Shown here: in pieces, positions 40,925-50,737 of the stretch
How positions within the stretch are numbered: position 1 is the stretch's first letter
How the letters are laid out: every line of letters begins with the position of its first letter
NCBI RefSeq assembly: GCF_014649655.1
Contig: NZ_BMTL01000002.1
Coordinates: 124,001-188,000 of the forward strand
Reading direction: 5' to 3'
DNA: 64,000 nucleotides
Source: Streptomyces humidus
GTDB taxonomy: Bacteria; Actinomycetota; Actinomycetes; Streptomycetales; Streptomycetaceae
Program-made: the position numbers and the translations under genes
Notes under the pieces: generated by a model
Databases searched by the model: none
The model's input: the letters and a program-made list of their open reading frames with translations, nothing else
Told to the model about the DNA's origin: nothing

Positions 40925-43219
40925 ATGGTGGGTTTCTGGCTCTCGAGGCTGGGTCGGCACCTCAAGAGAAGCAATTTTTCTGTTATCCGGCTCGCTGCGG
41001 CGCGTCTCCGAAGTGTGCGCAACCCTCTTCACACCTCAACCGCAGCCGTCGGCGCCTTGGCGGCCGTCGCAGCCCTCCTCGCGACCGGTCCCCCGGCCAT
41101 GGCCGCCGACGTGCGGGACATCACCGCCGACGTACTGGCGAACCGGGATGTGATGCTCACCGGCGACTCGGCCGTGAGCGTGCCTTCCGGGACGACAACG
41201 TACAGCGGTGTGTTTCGCGGTCAGGGAACGCTCACCTTCCGAGGCGAAGGGACACTCGTTCTGAGCAGGGACAGTGACTTCACCCTGCCCACCGACCGCC
41301 GACAGCAGGTGGTGCGCACGCAGGGCGGCAACCACCCGTACACGACAGTCAGCTCCCCCGATCCGCCCGCGATCACCGTGGAGCGCGGAACAACGCTGCA
41401 GTACGGCACCGGTGGAGGTACAGGACTGATCGGACACTTCCCGTACAACACTCCCGGATACCGGCTCAACCAGCTCAACATCCGTGTCGACGGCACCCTC
41501 CGCCTGTCGCTGACCCGCACTTTCAACATCGGGACGATCAGCGGTTCAGGACTGATCACCCAGCCCCGCAACATGTGGGGCACGCTCGATCTGGCCGGCA
41601 CGCACCCCTTCTCCGGCGTCATCGACAACGGCACCGGCATGGCGGTCGGCCGTCCCGAGTACCCGGTGTCACTGCCCAACGCCCGAGCGATCCTCAACCA
41701 GGGCTCCTGGATCATCGACACCCCGCTGCACCGGACGGTGACCCTGCGCCAGGACTTCTACCAACGGCAGTACGGCAGCGACGTCAACGTCCACACGCGG
41801 CCGGGCAGCAAGGTCGTTCTCACAGGGCAGTACAGCTACAGCGACCGGGGCGGCGACACCGCGCCCGCGCTCAGCGACCCGGACCTCAACTGGCGCGCCA
41901 TCCCGCACCAGCTGAACAAACGCGGCACGAACATCGAGGGTGCGAACGTTCAGTGGGGCGACGGCACCACACACAAGATCTACATGCCGGGCACGAGGGA
42001 CACCGTTTACATCAACTTGCACGAGGCCGGCGGACGGCGGTCGTTGCTGACGTTCGACTACAACGGGCCAGTCACCCTGGGGGCGCCGATCGGGGGCGGC
42101 AAGTACCACGACACGCTGGCCGCGCCCGGCGCAGGAGACGTCGTCATCGCCGGGACGAAGGGAAACGACGTCACCTTCGCGGCCGCGCAGTACTACGACG
42201 GTACGACGACCGTGCGGAAGGGAGCGATCCTGCGACTCGGCTCGGCGCAGGGGGACGGCTCCCTTCTCACCGGAACCGATCGGCGACGGATCGTCAACGA
42301 CGGCACGCTCATCGTGCACAACACCAAGCAAGCGGTTTCCCTGTCCCGCCTCGGAGGCAGCGGCTCACTCGTGCAGTCCGGGCCCGCGACGACGACCCTC
42401 ACAGGATCCGCGGTGACATACACCGGGACGACCACGGTCGTGCGGGGCACACTCGCGCTGGAGAACGGGGCGACGCTGGCCAACAGCAGGACTGTCCGGC
42501 TGACGTCCGCAGCAGCCCGGCTCGACCCCGGCAGCTCGGCCCTGCGGGTGACGAGCACGCTCGACGGCAAGGGAACCGTACTGGGCGCCGTGACGAACGA
42601 GGGCGTTGTCACGGGGGGCCTGACCGTAACCGGCGCTTACACACAGCGTGACGATGGGCAACTGGTGCTGGCGGACGCACCCTTGACGGTGGCAGGCAAG
42701 GTGAACCTGGCCGGCGGACTCGATCTGTCCCCCGCAGGAGCGGCCGCCGCGGCAACCGGTTCTGGTACCGCTTTCGGCAAAGCTTCCGCGTCGCGGCAAT
42801 CCGACACCGCTTCCGGTGAGGCTTCCGAAACGACCGGCAGAGTACCGCTCCACACCATCACCATCCTGAATCACACCGGGAGCACACCCATCAGCGGGAC
42901 CTTCGACGGCCTACGTGAGGGCGCCGAGGCGGAAATCGAAGGCACCGTTTACCGAATCAGTTACAAGGGAGGGGACGGTAATGACGTAGTCCTGTCAGCC
43001 TCGGCCTGGAGCCCTGCGGCAAAAGCGAGCAAGGGGCCTTTTTCACGAGCCGTCACGGCGGAATCGCGCAGCGCCGACGCGGCGGGGCCGAGCGCGTTCG
43101 GGTGGTGGCCGTACGTGCTAGGCGCCGGCCTGCTCGGTGCGCTGCTGGTTCCGAAGACCCGGCGCTCCCGGGGCGGTCCGCGCAACCGGGGAGGCCGGCA
43201 CTCGGCTCCCAGGGGATGA
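40925..43219 (+). CDS. Autotransporter-like beta-helix surface protein
   Basis: A 764-residue exported protein. A long, Arg-rich N-terminus leads to a signal core (AAVGALAAVAALLATGPPAMA). The body is built of beta-strand repeats like the passenger of autotransporters: PATR-type motifs YYDGTTTVRKGAILRLGSA (about 424-442) and TYTGTTTVVRGTLALENGA (about 498-516), Gly/Thr/Val-rich rungs, and YKGGDGNDVVLSA near 680, a typical passenger-end motif. No outer-membrane barrel follows. Instead there is a membrane segment (WWPYVLGAGLLGALLVP) and a basic tail (KTRRSRGG), which would anchor it in the cytoplasmic membrane. Its place among pectin genes suggests binding or processing of plant polymer. No ribosome binding site is evident. 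Confidence 0.75.
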   Translation: MVGFWLSRLGRHLKRSNFSVIRLAAARLRSVRNPLHTSTAAVGALAAVAALLATGPPAMAADVRDITADVLANRDVMLTGDSAVSVPSGTTTYSGVFRGQGTLTFRGEGTLVLSRDSDFTLPTDRRQQVVRTQGGNHPYTTVSSPDPPAITVERGTTLQYGTGGGTGLIGHFPYNTPGYRLNQLNIRVDGTLRLSLTRTFNIGTISGSGLITQPRNMWGTLDLAGTHPFSGVIDNGTGMAVGRPEYPVSLPNARAILNQGSWIIDTPLHRTVTLRQDFYQRQYGSDVNVHTRPGSKVVLTGQYSYSDRGGDTAPALSDPDLNWRAIPHQLNKRGTNIEGANVQWGDGTTHKIYMPGTRDTVYINLHEAGGRRSLLTFDYNGPVTLGAPIGGGKYHDTLAAPGAGDVVIAGTKGNDVTFAAAQYYDGTTTVRKGAILRLGSAQGDGSLLTGTDRRRIVNDGTLIVHNTKQAVSLSRLGGSGSLVQSGPATTTLTGSAVTYTGTTTVVRGTLALENGATLANSRTVRLTSAAARLDPGSSALRVTSTLDGKGTVLGAVTNEGVVTGGLTVTGAYTQRDDGQLVLADAPLTVAGKVNLAGGLDLSPAGAAAAATGSGTAFGKASASRQSDTASGEASETTGRVPLHTITILNHTGSTPISGTFDGLREGAEAEIEGTVYRISYKGGDGNDVVLSASAWSPAAKASKGPFSRAVTAESRSADAAGPSAFGWWPYVLGAGLLGALLVPKTRRSRGGPRNRGGRHSAPRG

Positions 43220-43610
43220 GCTCTGGAACCCGAGCCGTGCACAGCTGGGAAACCTACGGCACCGCACCGCACTGGCCGAAGGGCGGTGCAGACACCGTCC
43301 GTCGCCCTGAGGGCGAGACGTGTCCGTGGCAGGTCCAGTTCAAGCGCCCGGGTTCCTCCAAAGGCACCGCTTCTGGAAGGGCCCGAACCCCGGGGTCTTC
43401 GCGATCACGGCAAACGGGATCGGAATCGATCGGTACAGCTGAGCGACCGGCGACAACCGCTGACGCCCGCAGAAGCAACAACTGCAACTGCTCTGCCGGC
43501 GATCAGGAACATTGCTGCGATCACGGGCACAGACATCCCACGATATGGTTCTCATGCTCACACGCTGGACACATCGGGCCGTGCTCGGCCCCTTCGGCTA
43601 GCGTCGTGAC
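43220..43610. other. Intergenic region
   Basis: About 390 bases without a recognisable gene. TAGCGT twelve or so bases before the next start codon, and no Shine-Dalgarno, suggest a leaderless transcript for the methyltransferase gene. Confidence 0.35.
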
Positions 43611-44552
43611 ATGACCAGCGACATTCCCTCTCCCCTCGCGGAGACCTCCCTCGCCACGGCTCTCAGGACCGGAGCCGTCGTCCTCGACGGCGGCATGTCG
43701 AACCAGCTGGAGTCGGCCGGGCACGACCTGAGCGACGAGCTGTGGTCTGCGCGACTGCTCGCCGAACAACCCGACGCGATCATCGAGGCCCATCGCGCCT
43801 ACTTCGAGTCGGGTGCGAACGTGGCGATCACCTCCAGCTACCAAGCCACGTTCGAGGGATTCGCGAAGCGGGGCATCGACCGCCGAGAGTCGGCCCGGCT
43901 GCTTACGCTGAGTGTGGAGCTGGCTCGGGAGGCAGCGCGACGGGCGCAGGACGAAGGGGTAAGGCACCCGCTGTGGGTTGCCGCGTCGGTCGGTCCGTAC
44001 GGAGCGATGCTTGCCGACGGTTCCGAGTACCGAGGTCGTTACGGCCTGAGCGTCCGGGAACTGGAACGTTTCCACCGTCCCCGGTTGGAGGTGCTGGCCG
44101 CCGCCGCGCCCGATGTGTTGGCGCTGGAAACGGTTCCCGACGCCGACGAGGCCGAGGCATTGCTGCGGGCCGTGCGAGGACTCGGTGTGTCGGCCTGGCT
44201 CTCGTACTCGATCGCAGGAGTCCACACCCGCGCCGACCAGCCGCTGGAGGAGGCGTTCGCTCTGGCCGCTGACGCGGATGAGGTGATCGCGGTCGGCGTG
44301 AACTGCTGCGCACCCGAGGATGTGGACGCCGCCGTGACGATCGCGGCGCGAGTGACGGGCAAACCCGTCGTCGTCTACCCGAACAGCGGCGAAGCCTGGG
44401 ACGCTGAGGCCCGCGCCTGGAGCGGCCGCTCCTCCTTCCTTCCCGAACAGGTTCTGGGCTGGCAGGAGTCGGGGGCCCGTCTCATCGGCGGTTGCTGCCG
44501 CGTCGGTCCCGAGGCAGTAGCCTCGATCGCCTCGACGCTGTCCTCCAGGTAG
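43611..44552 (+). CDS. mmuM: Homocysteine S-methyltransferase
   Basis: Transfers a methyl group from S-methylmethionine or S-adenosylmethionine to homocysteine, giving methionine; no B12 domain. It is a single TIM barrel with the zinc-binding cysteines in IAVGVNCCAPEDVDA (about residue 231) and RLIGGCCRVGP (about 290), plus the N-terminal VVLDGGMSNQLESAGHDLSD. The 313-residue length is normal. It sits inside the pectin island without an obvious link, except that released methyl groups of pectin or a plant-derived methyl donor could be its source; this is only a guess. Confidence 0.93.
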   Translation: MTSDIPSPLAETSLATALRTGAVVLDGGMSNQLESAGHDLSDELWSARLLAEQPDAIIEAHRAYFESGANVAITSSYQATFEGFAKRGIDRRESARLLTLSVELAREAARRAQDEGVRHPLWVAASVGPYGAMLADGSEYRGRYGLSVRELERFHRPRLEVLAAAAPDVLALETVPDADEAEALLRAVRGLGVSAWLSYSIAGVHTRADQPLEEAFALAADADEVIAVGVNCCAPEDVDAAVTIAARVTGKPVVVYPNSGEAWDAEARAWSGRSSFLPEQVLGWQESGARLIGGCCRVGPEAVASIASTLSSR

Positions 44553-44738
44553 GGCCCGGGCCCGTTCCGTCGGCTTCCGCCGGCGCCCGGGATCGTAGAA
44601 GCGGTTGCTGCGGCTTTTCAGCCGGCTTGCAAGTGATGTATCCGGCGAGCGCAGCGGTCACGGGACCAGCCCGAGGTACGCCGCAAACCATAGAAACAGA
44701 AGAAGTACGGTTCCTTGGGCACGGCGGCGACCCGACGA

Positions 44739-46544
44739 TCAGCGTCCCCGTACCCTTCCGGTGCGGCGCAGTCGCCGTACCGCCGATCTCAGCTCTGCGC
44801 GGCGTGCCGCGCTGCTGAGCAAAGGATCCCGCGCCGGCTTCCCGTCGACAGGTCCGTCCGGAGCGACGCCGCCTGCTTCCGCCGTCGTCCACAGAGCCAA
44901 CTCGCGGTCGCGCAGCCCGTAGGCGGTATAGACCATGCGGTCGCCCGGGTCCAGCATGTCGTCCAGCTCCGTACGCCGACCGTCGGCCGGGACAGCACCG
45001 TTGAGCGCCGCCTTGCCTCTGTCAGCCTCGTGAGGCACTGCGTCGCGCCTATGCCGCCCCTCGCCGACCTCGCCGAAGACCCGTACCGGATGCGACATGC
45101 CCCAGGCCTCCCACCCTGGGCTGCCCGTCGTCACGAAACGGGTCCACGCCTCGTGCATCGTGTCGGCGAGCGCCTGCGGCGCTCCGTCACCGGCTAGCTT
45201 CGCGGACTCAGGAGTTTCGCCGGTATCGAATACGAAACCGAGTTCCAGAGCGTGGCAGGCGCCGAGTCCGGGCCGCAGCGAGGGCCAGGCGAACTCGTAC
45301 ACGTAGGACGTCCCGGGACGGGCTTCGGCCAGCTGTCGAAGCGGCAGCCGCAGCAGCTTGTCGGTGACAATCTGACCGACGGTTTCGGCGGTTCCGGCCT
45401 CTGGATGGAGGGCGCGATAGCCTCGCGGCACCTCATGGCCACAGTGGCAGCGGGCCATGGCTCCGGCAAAAGCGACGGGACCCATCCGATCGACTCGCTC
45501 CAACAAGCCGCCCGGCACCAGCCAGAGCCGGTACTCGTCGCGTGTCCAGCCCAGGAGCAGTTCGACGCCCCTGGCCACGTCTCCGTCGACGAGGGCCTGC
45601 AGGGGATCGCGCGGGACGAGGTCGCCGTCGATCACGATGCCGAAGGCTGGTCCGCCCAGCACCGGACTGCTCAGCCTTCCAGCCTCGGCCTGGACTCTCA
45701 GCAGAAGATCGCGGTCGACGCCGGCGAAAGCCTCGGCGGTGGCGGGGATCTTCAACCGGTTGGCCATCCGGCGCACCATGCGCCGAACCTTGTCCCGCTC
45801 GCCGACCTCTGGGGGTCCACTCTGCAGGACAGCCCGCCGAAACAGCCCTTGCGCCTTCGGGGCCGCGATCAGTGCGCCCACACTGATGGCGCCTGCGGAC
45901 TGGCCCGCCAAGGTGACCCTGTCGGGATCGCCGCCGAAGGCCTCGATCGCTCGATGGACCCATTCCAGTGCGGCAAGCTGGTCGCGCAGACCCAGGTTGG
46001 CAGGAGCGTCGGGAAACAGTCCGTAGCCCTCCACACCCAGCCTGTAGTTGATCGATACGAAAACGATTCCATCGCGCGCGAACTTCCATCCGTCGTACAC
46101 CGGTACCGCTGAAGAACCCCTGGTAAGCGCGCCACCGTGCAGCCATACCAAGACGGGCAGCCGGGCGCTCGGCGTGGGATCACGCGTCCAGACATTGAGG
46201 TTGAGGCAGTCGTCACCCGGAACGACAGGGTCGGAGAGATACCGGGCAAAGGCTACGGAGTACGACGGTTTGGGCGGCGTCGGCCCGAAAGTGCCCGCAT
46301 CGCGCACCCCGTCCCAGGGCTCGGGCCGGACGGGCGGCCTGAACCGCAGCGGCCCGAAAGGGGGCGCCGCGTACGGGATCCCCCGAAAGACGGCAATGCC
46401 GTGCTCATATCTCCCGCGGACGACCCCGCAGGGAGTCCTGACCACGGGGCGGGCGTCGGACACCCCCAGGGCGTCGCCCGCAGGATTCGTCCGGTCTGCT
46501 GCCACCTGCTCACCGCCCTTCGCCGCGCTCGCGCACCGATTCAC
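44739..46544 (-). CDS. Type-B carboxylesterase
   Basis: An alpha/beta hydrolase of the PnbA/carboxylesterase family, here 601 residues (fewer if the GTG at 46505 is the start). The oxyanion motif is WLHGGALTRGSS, the nucleophile elbow is TLAGQSAGAISVGAL with Ser216, and the catalytic His is in LGACHALELGFVFDTGE; the acid lies near GWTRDEYRLWL. No signal peptide. After the normal family end there is an extra basic tail of about 60 residues (SAARRAELRSAVRRLRRTGR) that may come from read-through of a lost stop. In this cluster it could act on acetyl, methyl or feruloyl esters from plant material. It is divergent from the dehydrogenase gene. Confidence 0.88.
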   Translation of the reverse strand: MNRCASAAKGGEQVAADRTNPAGDALGVSDARPVVRTPCGVVRGRYEHGIAVFRGIPYAAPPFGPLRFRPPVRPEPWDGVRDAGTFGPTPPKPSYSVAFARYLSDPVVPGDDCLNLNVWTRDPTPSARLPVLVWLHGGALTRGSSAVPVYDGWKFARDGIVFVSINYRLGVEGYGLFPDAPANLGLRDQLAALEWVHRAIEAFGGDPDRVTLAGQSAGAISVGALIAAPKAQGLFRRAVLQSGPPEVGERDKVRRMVRRMANRLKIPATAEAFAGVDRDLLLRVQAEAGRLSSPVLGGPAFGIVIDGDLVPRDPLQALVDGDVARGVELLLGWTRDEYRLWLVPGGLLERVDRMGPVAFAGAMARCHCGHEVPRGYRALHPEAGTAETVGQIVTDKLLRLPLRQLAEARPGTSYVYEFAWPSLRPGLGACHALELGFVFDTGETPESAKLAGDGAPQALADTMHEAWTRFVTTGSPGWEAWGMSHPVRVFGEVGEGRHRRDAVPHEADRGKAALNGAVPADGRRTELDDMLDPGDRMVYTAYGLRDRELALWTTAEAGGVAPDGPVDGKPARDPLLSSAARRAELRSAVRRLRRTGRVRGR

Positions 46545-46712
46545 ACAAGAGCATCACACCAGCACCCGGTTATTCCGGAGCGCCCACCTGAGCGGGGCTG
46601 TTCGGCGTACATCCGGTGCCGAGACCGAGACGGTCGCAGTGGCAACTGCAACCCTTCACTTCGACCGATTGACCGTGCCGACAGCTCAGACCTACCGTAG
46701 GCGATGATTGCA

Positions 46713-46724
46713 GAAAGCGCTTCC
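46713..46724. promoter_or_regulatory. LacI-type operator in divergent esterase/dehydrogenase promoter
   Basis: GAAAGCGCTTCC stands 29 bases before the dehydrogenase start and just upstream of a TATACT-like element (46726-46731), so it overlaps the likely promoter. Confidence 0.6.
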
Positions 46725-46752
46725 TATACTTTTCTACGCACCCGGGAGAGTC

Positions 46753-47766
46753 ATGCCCAGCGCCGCCTTGCCGAGGGCCGTGTTCGCCATGGATCCGGTG
46801 CACCTGCCCCTGCTGTTCCCGGAGCCCTTGATGGCCCGGTTGCGCCGCACGGCCGAGATCGAGACCGAGGTCGTCGTCCGCGACTTCTCCGATCCCACGG
46901 CGGCAACGGCACTGGCCGTCACCGAGGTTCTGATCACCGGTTGGGGCTGTCCCCACCTGGACGAGGGCGCGACCACCTCGATGCCCCGGCTGCGGGCAGT
47001 GCTGCACGCCGCAGGTTCGGTTCGCTCACTGATCGGCGAGGCTCTGTGGGAGCGGGGAGTGGCCGTTTCCAGCGCGGTCACCGGTAACGCCGTACCCGTG
47101 GCCGAATACACACTCGCGATGATTCTGCTGGCCGGAAAGGACGTCTTGACTCATCGTGAACGATTCCGTCTTTCCCATGCCCAGCCGACCCCCGCCGAGA
47201 CCGCAACCATGGGCAACTTCGGCCGCAGGGTAGGCGTCATCGGCGCATCGCGTGTGGGCCGACGCCTGTTGGAACTGCTGCGCCCGCACGACTTCGACGT
47301 TCTCCTCCACGATCCGTACGTGGACGCTGCCGAGGCCGCCGAACTCGGCGCGCGGGCGGTCTCCTTGAGCGATCTCCTTCTGCACAGCGACATCGTCACC
47401 CTGCATGCGCCGGACATCCGCGAAACCCGTCACATGCTCGACGGCGACCGCCTCGCCTTGATCCGGGACGGCGGCATCCTCATCAACACGTCGCGGGGCG
47501 CCCTCGTGGACCAAGCCGCCCTCACTGGGGAACTGGTCTCCGGCCGACTGCATGCCGTGCTCGACGTCACCGATCCGGAACCCCTCCCGGCCGACTCCCC
47601 TCTGTACCGGTTGCCGAACGTCTTTCTGACCCCACACATCGCCGGATCCCTCGGCAACGAGTTGGAACGACTCGGCCGTATCGTCGTCGAGGAACTGGAA
47701 CGGCTGGCCGAAGGGCTGCCGCTTGTCCATGAAGTGCGCCGAGGCGATCTGACCAGGCTGGCCTGA
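46753..47766 (+). CDS. D-2-hydroxyacid dehydrogenase
   Basis: A 337-residue NAD(P)-dependent oxidoreductase of the D-isomer-specific family, which interconverts 2-hydroxy and 2-oxo acids. The Rossmann motif is GVIGASRVGRRLLELL (a GxSxxG variant). The catalytic set is complete: Arg in LINTSRGALVDQAAL, Glu in LDVTDPEPLPADSPLY, His in VFLTPHIAGSLGNE. The true start is the ATG at 46753 (GGGAGAG before it) and not an earlier in-frame codon inside the operator. Followed by a LacI gene, it probably handles an acid from sugar breakdown; the exact substrate is unknown. Confidence 0.9.
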   Translation: MPSAALPRAVFAMDPVHLPLLFPEPLMARLRRTAEIETEVVVRDFSDPTAATALAVTEVLITGWGCPHLDEGATTSMPRLRAVLHAAGSVRSLIGEALWERGVAVSSAVTGNAVPVAEYTLAMILLAGKDVLTHRERFRLSHAQPTPAETATMGNFGRRVGVIGASRVGRRLLELLRPHDFDVLLHDPYVDAAEAAELGARAVSLSDLLLHSDIVTLHAPDIRETRHMLDGDRLALIRDGGILINTSRGALVDQAALTGELVSGRLHAVLDVTDPEPLPADSPLYRLPNVFLTPHIAGSLGNELERLGRIVVEELERLAEGLPLVHEVRRGDLTRLA

Positions 47767-47979
47767 CATCGCGATCGGCCAGGAACTCCGCTCCACTGTT
47801 CTCAGCCGTTCCCAGGTGCTACCGGCGGTATCCACAGGCTCGTCCACCTGGGCAGGCATCGGGATACGGTTCCCGAGTCGACCGGGGGGCCAAGCCCCTT
47901 CCGGTGGTCAGGCCACGCCGGTATCCGCGACCGTGGCCCCGATGTGCCCAATGGTGGCAGGACGGTAAGGAGCCGCAAC

Positions 47980-49122
47980 GTGAGTCAGCGCAAGACGACC
48001 GGGGACGCAGTCGCCAGGGTGACCATAAGGGATGTGGCGGAGCGCGCCGGTGTGTCTGTAGCAAGCGTTTCCCGTGTTCTGTCGGGCAGCAACTACCCCG
48101 TCTCCGACACGGTGCGCAGCCGCGTGATGCAGGTCGTCCGAGACCTGGACTACGTGACGAACGCGCACGCACGGTCTTTGGCCGGCATGGGCACGCCGAC
48201 GGTGGCGATACTGATCAACAACGTCACCGCCGCCGCGTTCGCCCACATCGCGAAGGGCGTCGAAGGCGCGGCCACACTGCGCGGCTGGCTGTCGCTGGTC
48301 GGCACCACCGGCGACGATCCAGAACGTGAGTTGGCCCTGGTCGACCTGATGCGGCAACAGGGTGTGGCCGCTGTCGTGTTGCTCGGGGGCGCCTACGACC
48401 ACGACGGGTACCAGCTGCGCATGGCCCGCTTCGCTCGCTCCCTCGACGCGGTGGGCTCGCACTTGGTCCTGGTCGGCAGGCCCCCGTTGCAGGGTGACGT
48501 TCCGGCCACAACGGTCGACTACGACAACGAGTCCGGGGCCTATGCCATGGCCGGCCACCTCCTCTCGGCCGGTCATCGACGCATCCTGACCCTGCCCGGC
48601 CCTGCTGAACTCAGCACAGCCCAGGGAAGGTTGAACGGTGCACGTCGAGCCTTCGAGGCGTATGGGGTGCCGTTCGACCGGGGGCTGTTGCGACAGGGCC
48701 CTTATGACGAAGCGTACGGATACGCGGCGGTCGACGCCGCTCTGCATGAAACACCGGACTTCACTGCGGTACTCGCAGGTTCCGACATCGTCGCCGCGGG
48801 TGCCATGCAGGCATTACGTGCGGCAGGGCTACGGGTGCCGGAGGACGTGTCGATCACAGGCTATGACGACATCCCGCTGGCGTCCCAACTCACCCCTCAA
48901 CTCACCACGGTACATGTGCCTTACGAGGAGATGGGCCGAGTGGCTCTGCATGCGGTCGCGGACCGACGAAAGAGCGCTGGGGCCGAAGCACGACGCACGG
49001 GTCCGAACGCCGAGCACCTGGTTCTGGGGACCCATGTCGTCGTGCGAAACTCAGTGCGCTCCTCGAAGCGGTACCCGCGAGTCACAGCGTCTGTTCGGAC
49101 TGCCACGAAAGTCTCTCGGTAA
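47980..49122 (+). CDS. LacI family regulator 1
   Basis: A 380-residue sugar-responsive repressor. The helix-turn-helix and hinge are at residues 13-70 (TIRDVAERAGVSVASVSRVL). The periplasmic-binding-like domain follows with the usual GHRRILTLPGP and GLRVPEDVSITGYDDIPLAS. It starts at the GTG 47980 with AAGGAG before it. Codon 279 (48814-48816) is TTA, so translation may depend on the bldA tRNA and thus on developmental stage. The C-terminal 25 residues are extra. A TAAGCCCTTTCC word overlaps its stop codon. Likely one of the controllers of the pectin set. Confidence 0.92.
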   Translation: MSQRKTTGDAVARVTIRDVAERAGVSVASVSRVLSGSNYPVSDTVRSRVMQVVRDLDYVTNAHARSLAGMGTPTVAILINNVTAAAFAHIAKGVEGAATLRGWLSLVGTTGDDPERELALVDLMRQQGVAAVVLLGGAYDHDGYQLRMARFARSLDAVGSHLVLVGRPPLQGDVPATTVDYDNESGAYAMAGHLLSAGHRRILTLPGPAELSTAQGRLNGARRAFEAYGVPFDRGLLRQGPYDEAYGYAAVDAALHETPDFTAVLAGSDIVAAGAMQALRAAGLRVPEDVSITGYDDIPLASQLTPQLTTVHVPYEEMGRVALHAVADRRKSAGAEARRTGPNAEHLVLGTHVVVRNSVRSSKRYPRVTASVRTATKVSR

Positions 49123-49478
49123 GCCCTTTCCCTCCTGCACTGCTGACGAGCTGCCGGCTCCGCGGAGGCCGCCGACGCCCCCTATGGGCCTCGTCGCAAT
49201 CGACTGGCCGGCACACACCCCTTCCATCCCCTGCATCTCCGTCCGCACGATGGGGCTACCGCACGACATCTGAGTGCAAACGGTTCCGTACACTCTTCGA
49301 GTGCCATAGAAAGTCTGGGTCTACCGTTACGGCAACCGATTGCTACCTCTCGGGCTACGACACCAACACCGCCTGATCTGCGAGCTGTTCCCCTGACGAT
49401 CAATCGAGCCTTGCTCGGGACGCTCATGATCCCGTGTCACACCGTGTCTTCCCGCCACGTCGCGGCATGTCTAGGATA
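49123..49478. other. Intergenic region between the two LacI genes
   Basis: No gene recognised. It contains operator-like words GCAAACGGTTCC near 49278 and GGCAACCGATTGC near 49331. Confidence 0.35.
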
Positions 49479-49490
49479 GCAAGCGCTTTC
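49479..49490. promoter_or_regulatory. LacI-type operator upstream of LacI regulator 2
   Basis: GCAAGCGCTTTC lies 86 bases before the regulator start, just after CTAGGATAG. Autoregulation is usual in this family. Confidence 0.6.
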
Positions 49491-49575
49491 TGCGAATCGT
49501 CCGTTCCTGCATCGGGCTCCCAAACGGCGTGCGAACTTTCGCTGGCCCTCGGGCGGGCCGGAGAGGTGGTTCCGA

Positions 49576-50619
49576 ATGGTGCGCACGGCGAATGCGAGCT
49601 CGACGGCCGGGCCAACCCTGGCGGTCGTGGCACGCGAGGCGGGGGTATCCGTTCCGACGGCCTCCAAGGTGGTCAACGGGCGAGAGGATGTCGCTCCCGA
49701 GACTCGACGCCGAGTCACGGAGGCACTGGACCGTCTGGGTTATGTGCGCAGACCTCGACTGGACGCCTCCAAGCCGCCCCGGCTGGTGGATCTCGTCGTG
49801 CACTCCCTGGACAGTTCACGGTCGGGCGCGGTCCTCTGCGGCGTCGAGGAAGCGGCGCACGACGCCGGTCTGGACCTGGTCGTCTCTGCCGCCCTGTCCC
49901 GTAACCGCACCGGACGCCCGCAACGGGGTTGGCTGGACAAGCTGACCGTGCGTGGCTCCGCAGGAGTTCTGTTCCACCTCGCGGAGCTGACGGGTTCTCA
50001 GTATGCGTGGCTGGACCAGCATCGCATTCCGTTCGTGATGATCGATCCCGTTCTGGAGCCGCCCCCAGGAGTCATGTCGGTAGGAGCAGCCAACTGGCAG
50101 GGCGGGGTGACGGCGACCGAACATCTCCTGGCACTCGGACACGAACGCATCGCAGTGATCGCCGGCCCGAGGCGGAAGATGTGCAGCGGCGCGCGTGTCG
50201 CCGGCTATCGCTCGGCGCTGGCCTCGGTCGGCCTCGCGCAGCGCCCTGAGTACCTCCGCGACGGCGGCTTCGACGAGACCGTCGCGCACCGCCGCATGCA
50301 CGAGCTCCTGGACCTGCCCGTGCCCCCGACAGCCGTCTTCGTCTGTTCCGATCGCATGGCACTGGGCGTCTACCGCGCCCTGGCGGAGCGGCAGTTGCGA
50401 ATCCCGCATGACATCAGCGTGGTGGGTTTCGATGACCTGCCGGAGACCCGCTGGGCAACCCCCGCCCTGACCACGGTCCGTCAGCCGCTCGCGGAGATGG
50501 CGGGGACGGCACTGCGGGTGCTGGTACGGATGATGGACGGAGAGCGCCCGGAGTGCACGCGGACAGAGCTGTCGACGAGACTCGTGCAGCGCGCTAGTAC
50601 CGCGCCGCCGCGGGCCTGA
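49576..50619 (+). CDS. LacI family regulator 2
   Basis: A 347-residue repressor of the LacI/GalR family. The helix-turn-helix is LAVVAREAGVSVPTASKVVN (residues 15-34) with hinge to about 65; the effector domain includes GHERIAVIAGPRRKMCSGAR and LRIPHDISVVGFDDLPETRW. The subtype with ASKVVNG and a DLPE motif resembles regulators of cellobiose/xylose-type sugar systems, but effector identity cannot be read from sequence. GGAGAGG precedes the ATG. Together with regulator 1 it probably governs the sites listed in the island. Confidence 0.92.
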   Translation: MVRTANASSTAGPTLAVVAREAGVSVPTASKVVNGREDVAPETRRRVTEALDRLGYVRRPRLDASKPPRLVDLVVHSLDSSRSGAVLCGVEEAAHDAGLDLVVSAALSRNRTGRPQRGWLDKLTVRGSAGVLFHLAELTGSQYAWLDQHRIPFVMIDPVLEPPPGVMSVGAANWQGGVTATEHLLALGHERIAVIAGPRRKMCSGARVAGYRSALASVGLAQRPEYLRDGGFDETVAHRRMHELLDLPVPPTAVFVCSDRMALGVYRALAERQLRIPHDISVVGFDDLPETRWATPALTTVRQPLAEMAGTALRVLVRMMDGERPECTRTELSTRLVQRASTAPPRA

Positions 50620-50737
50620 CGGTTCACGTCCGTCCGACTTCGGTCACCCGCCCCGTCTCATCCTCATACCCGGCGACGGTACATCTCGCCGCGGATCCTG
50701 CGCCGTGAACCGGACTGCCCACCGGCAACCCGTATTC

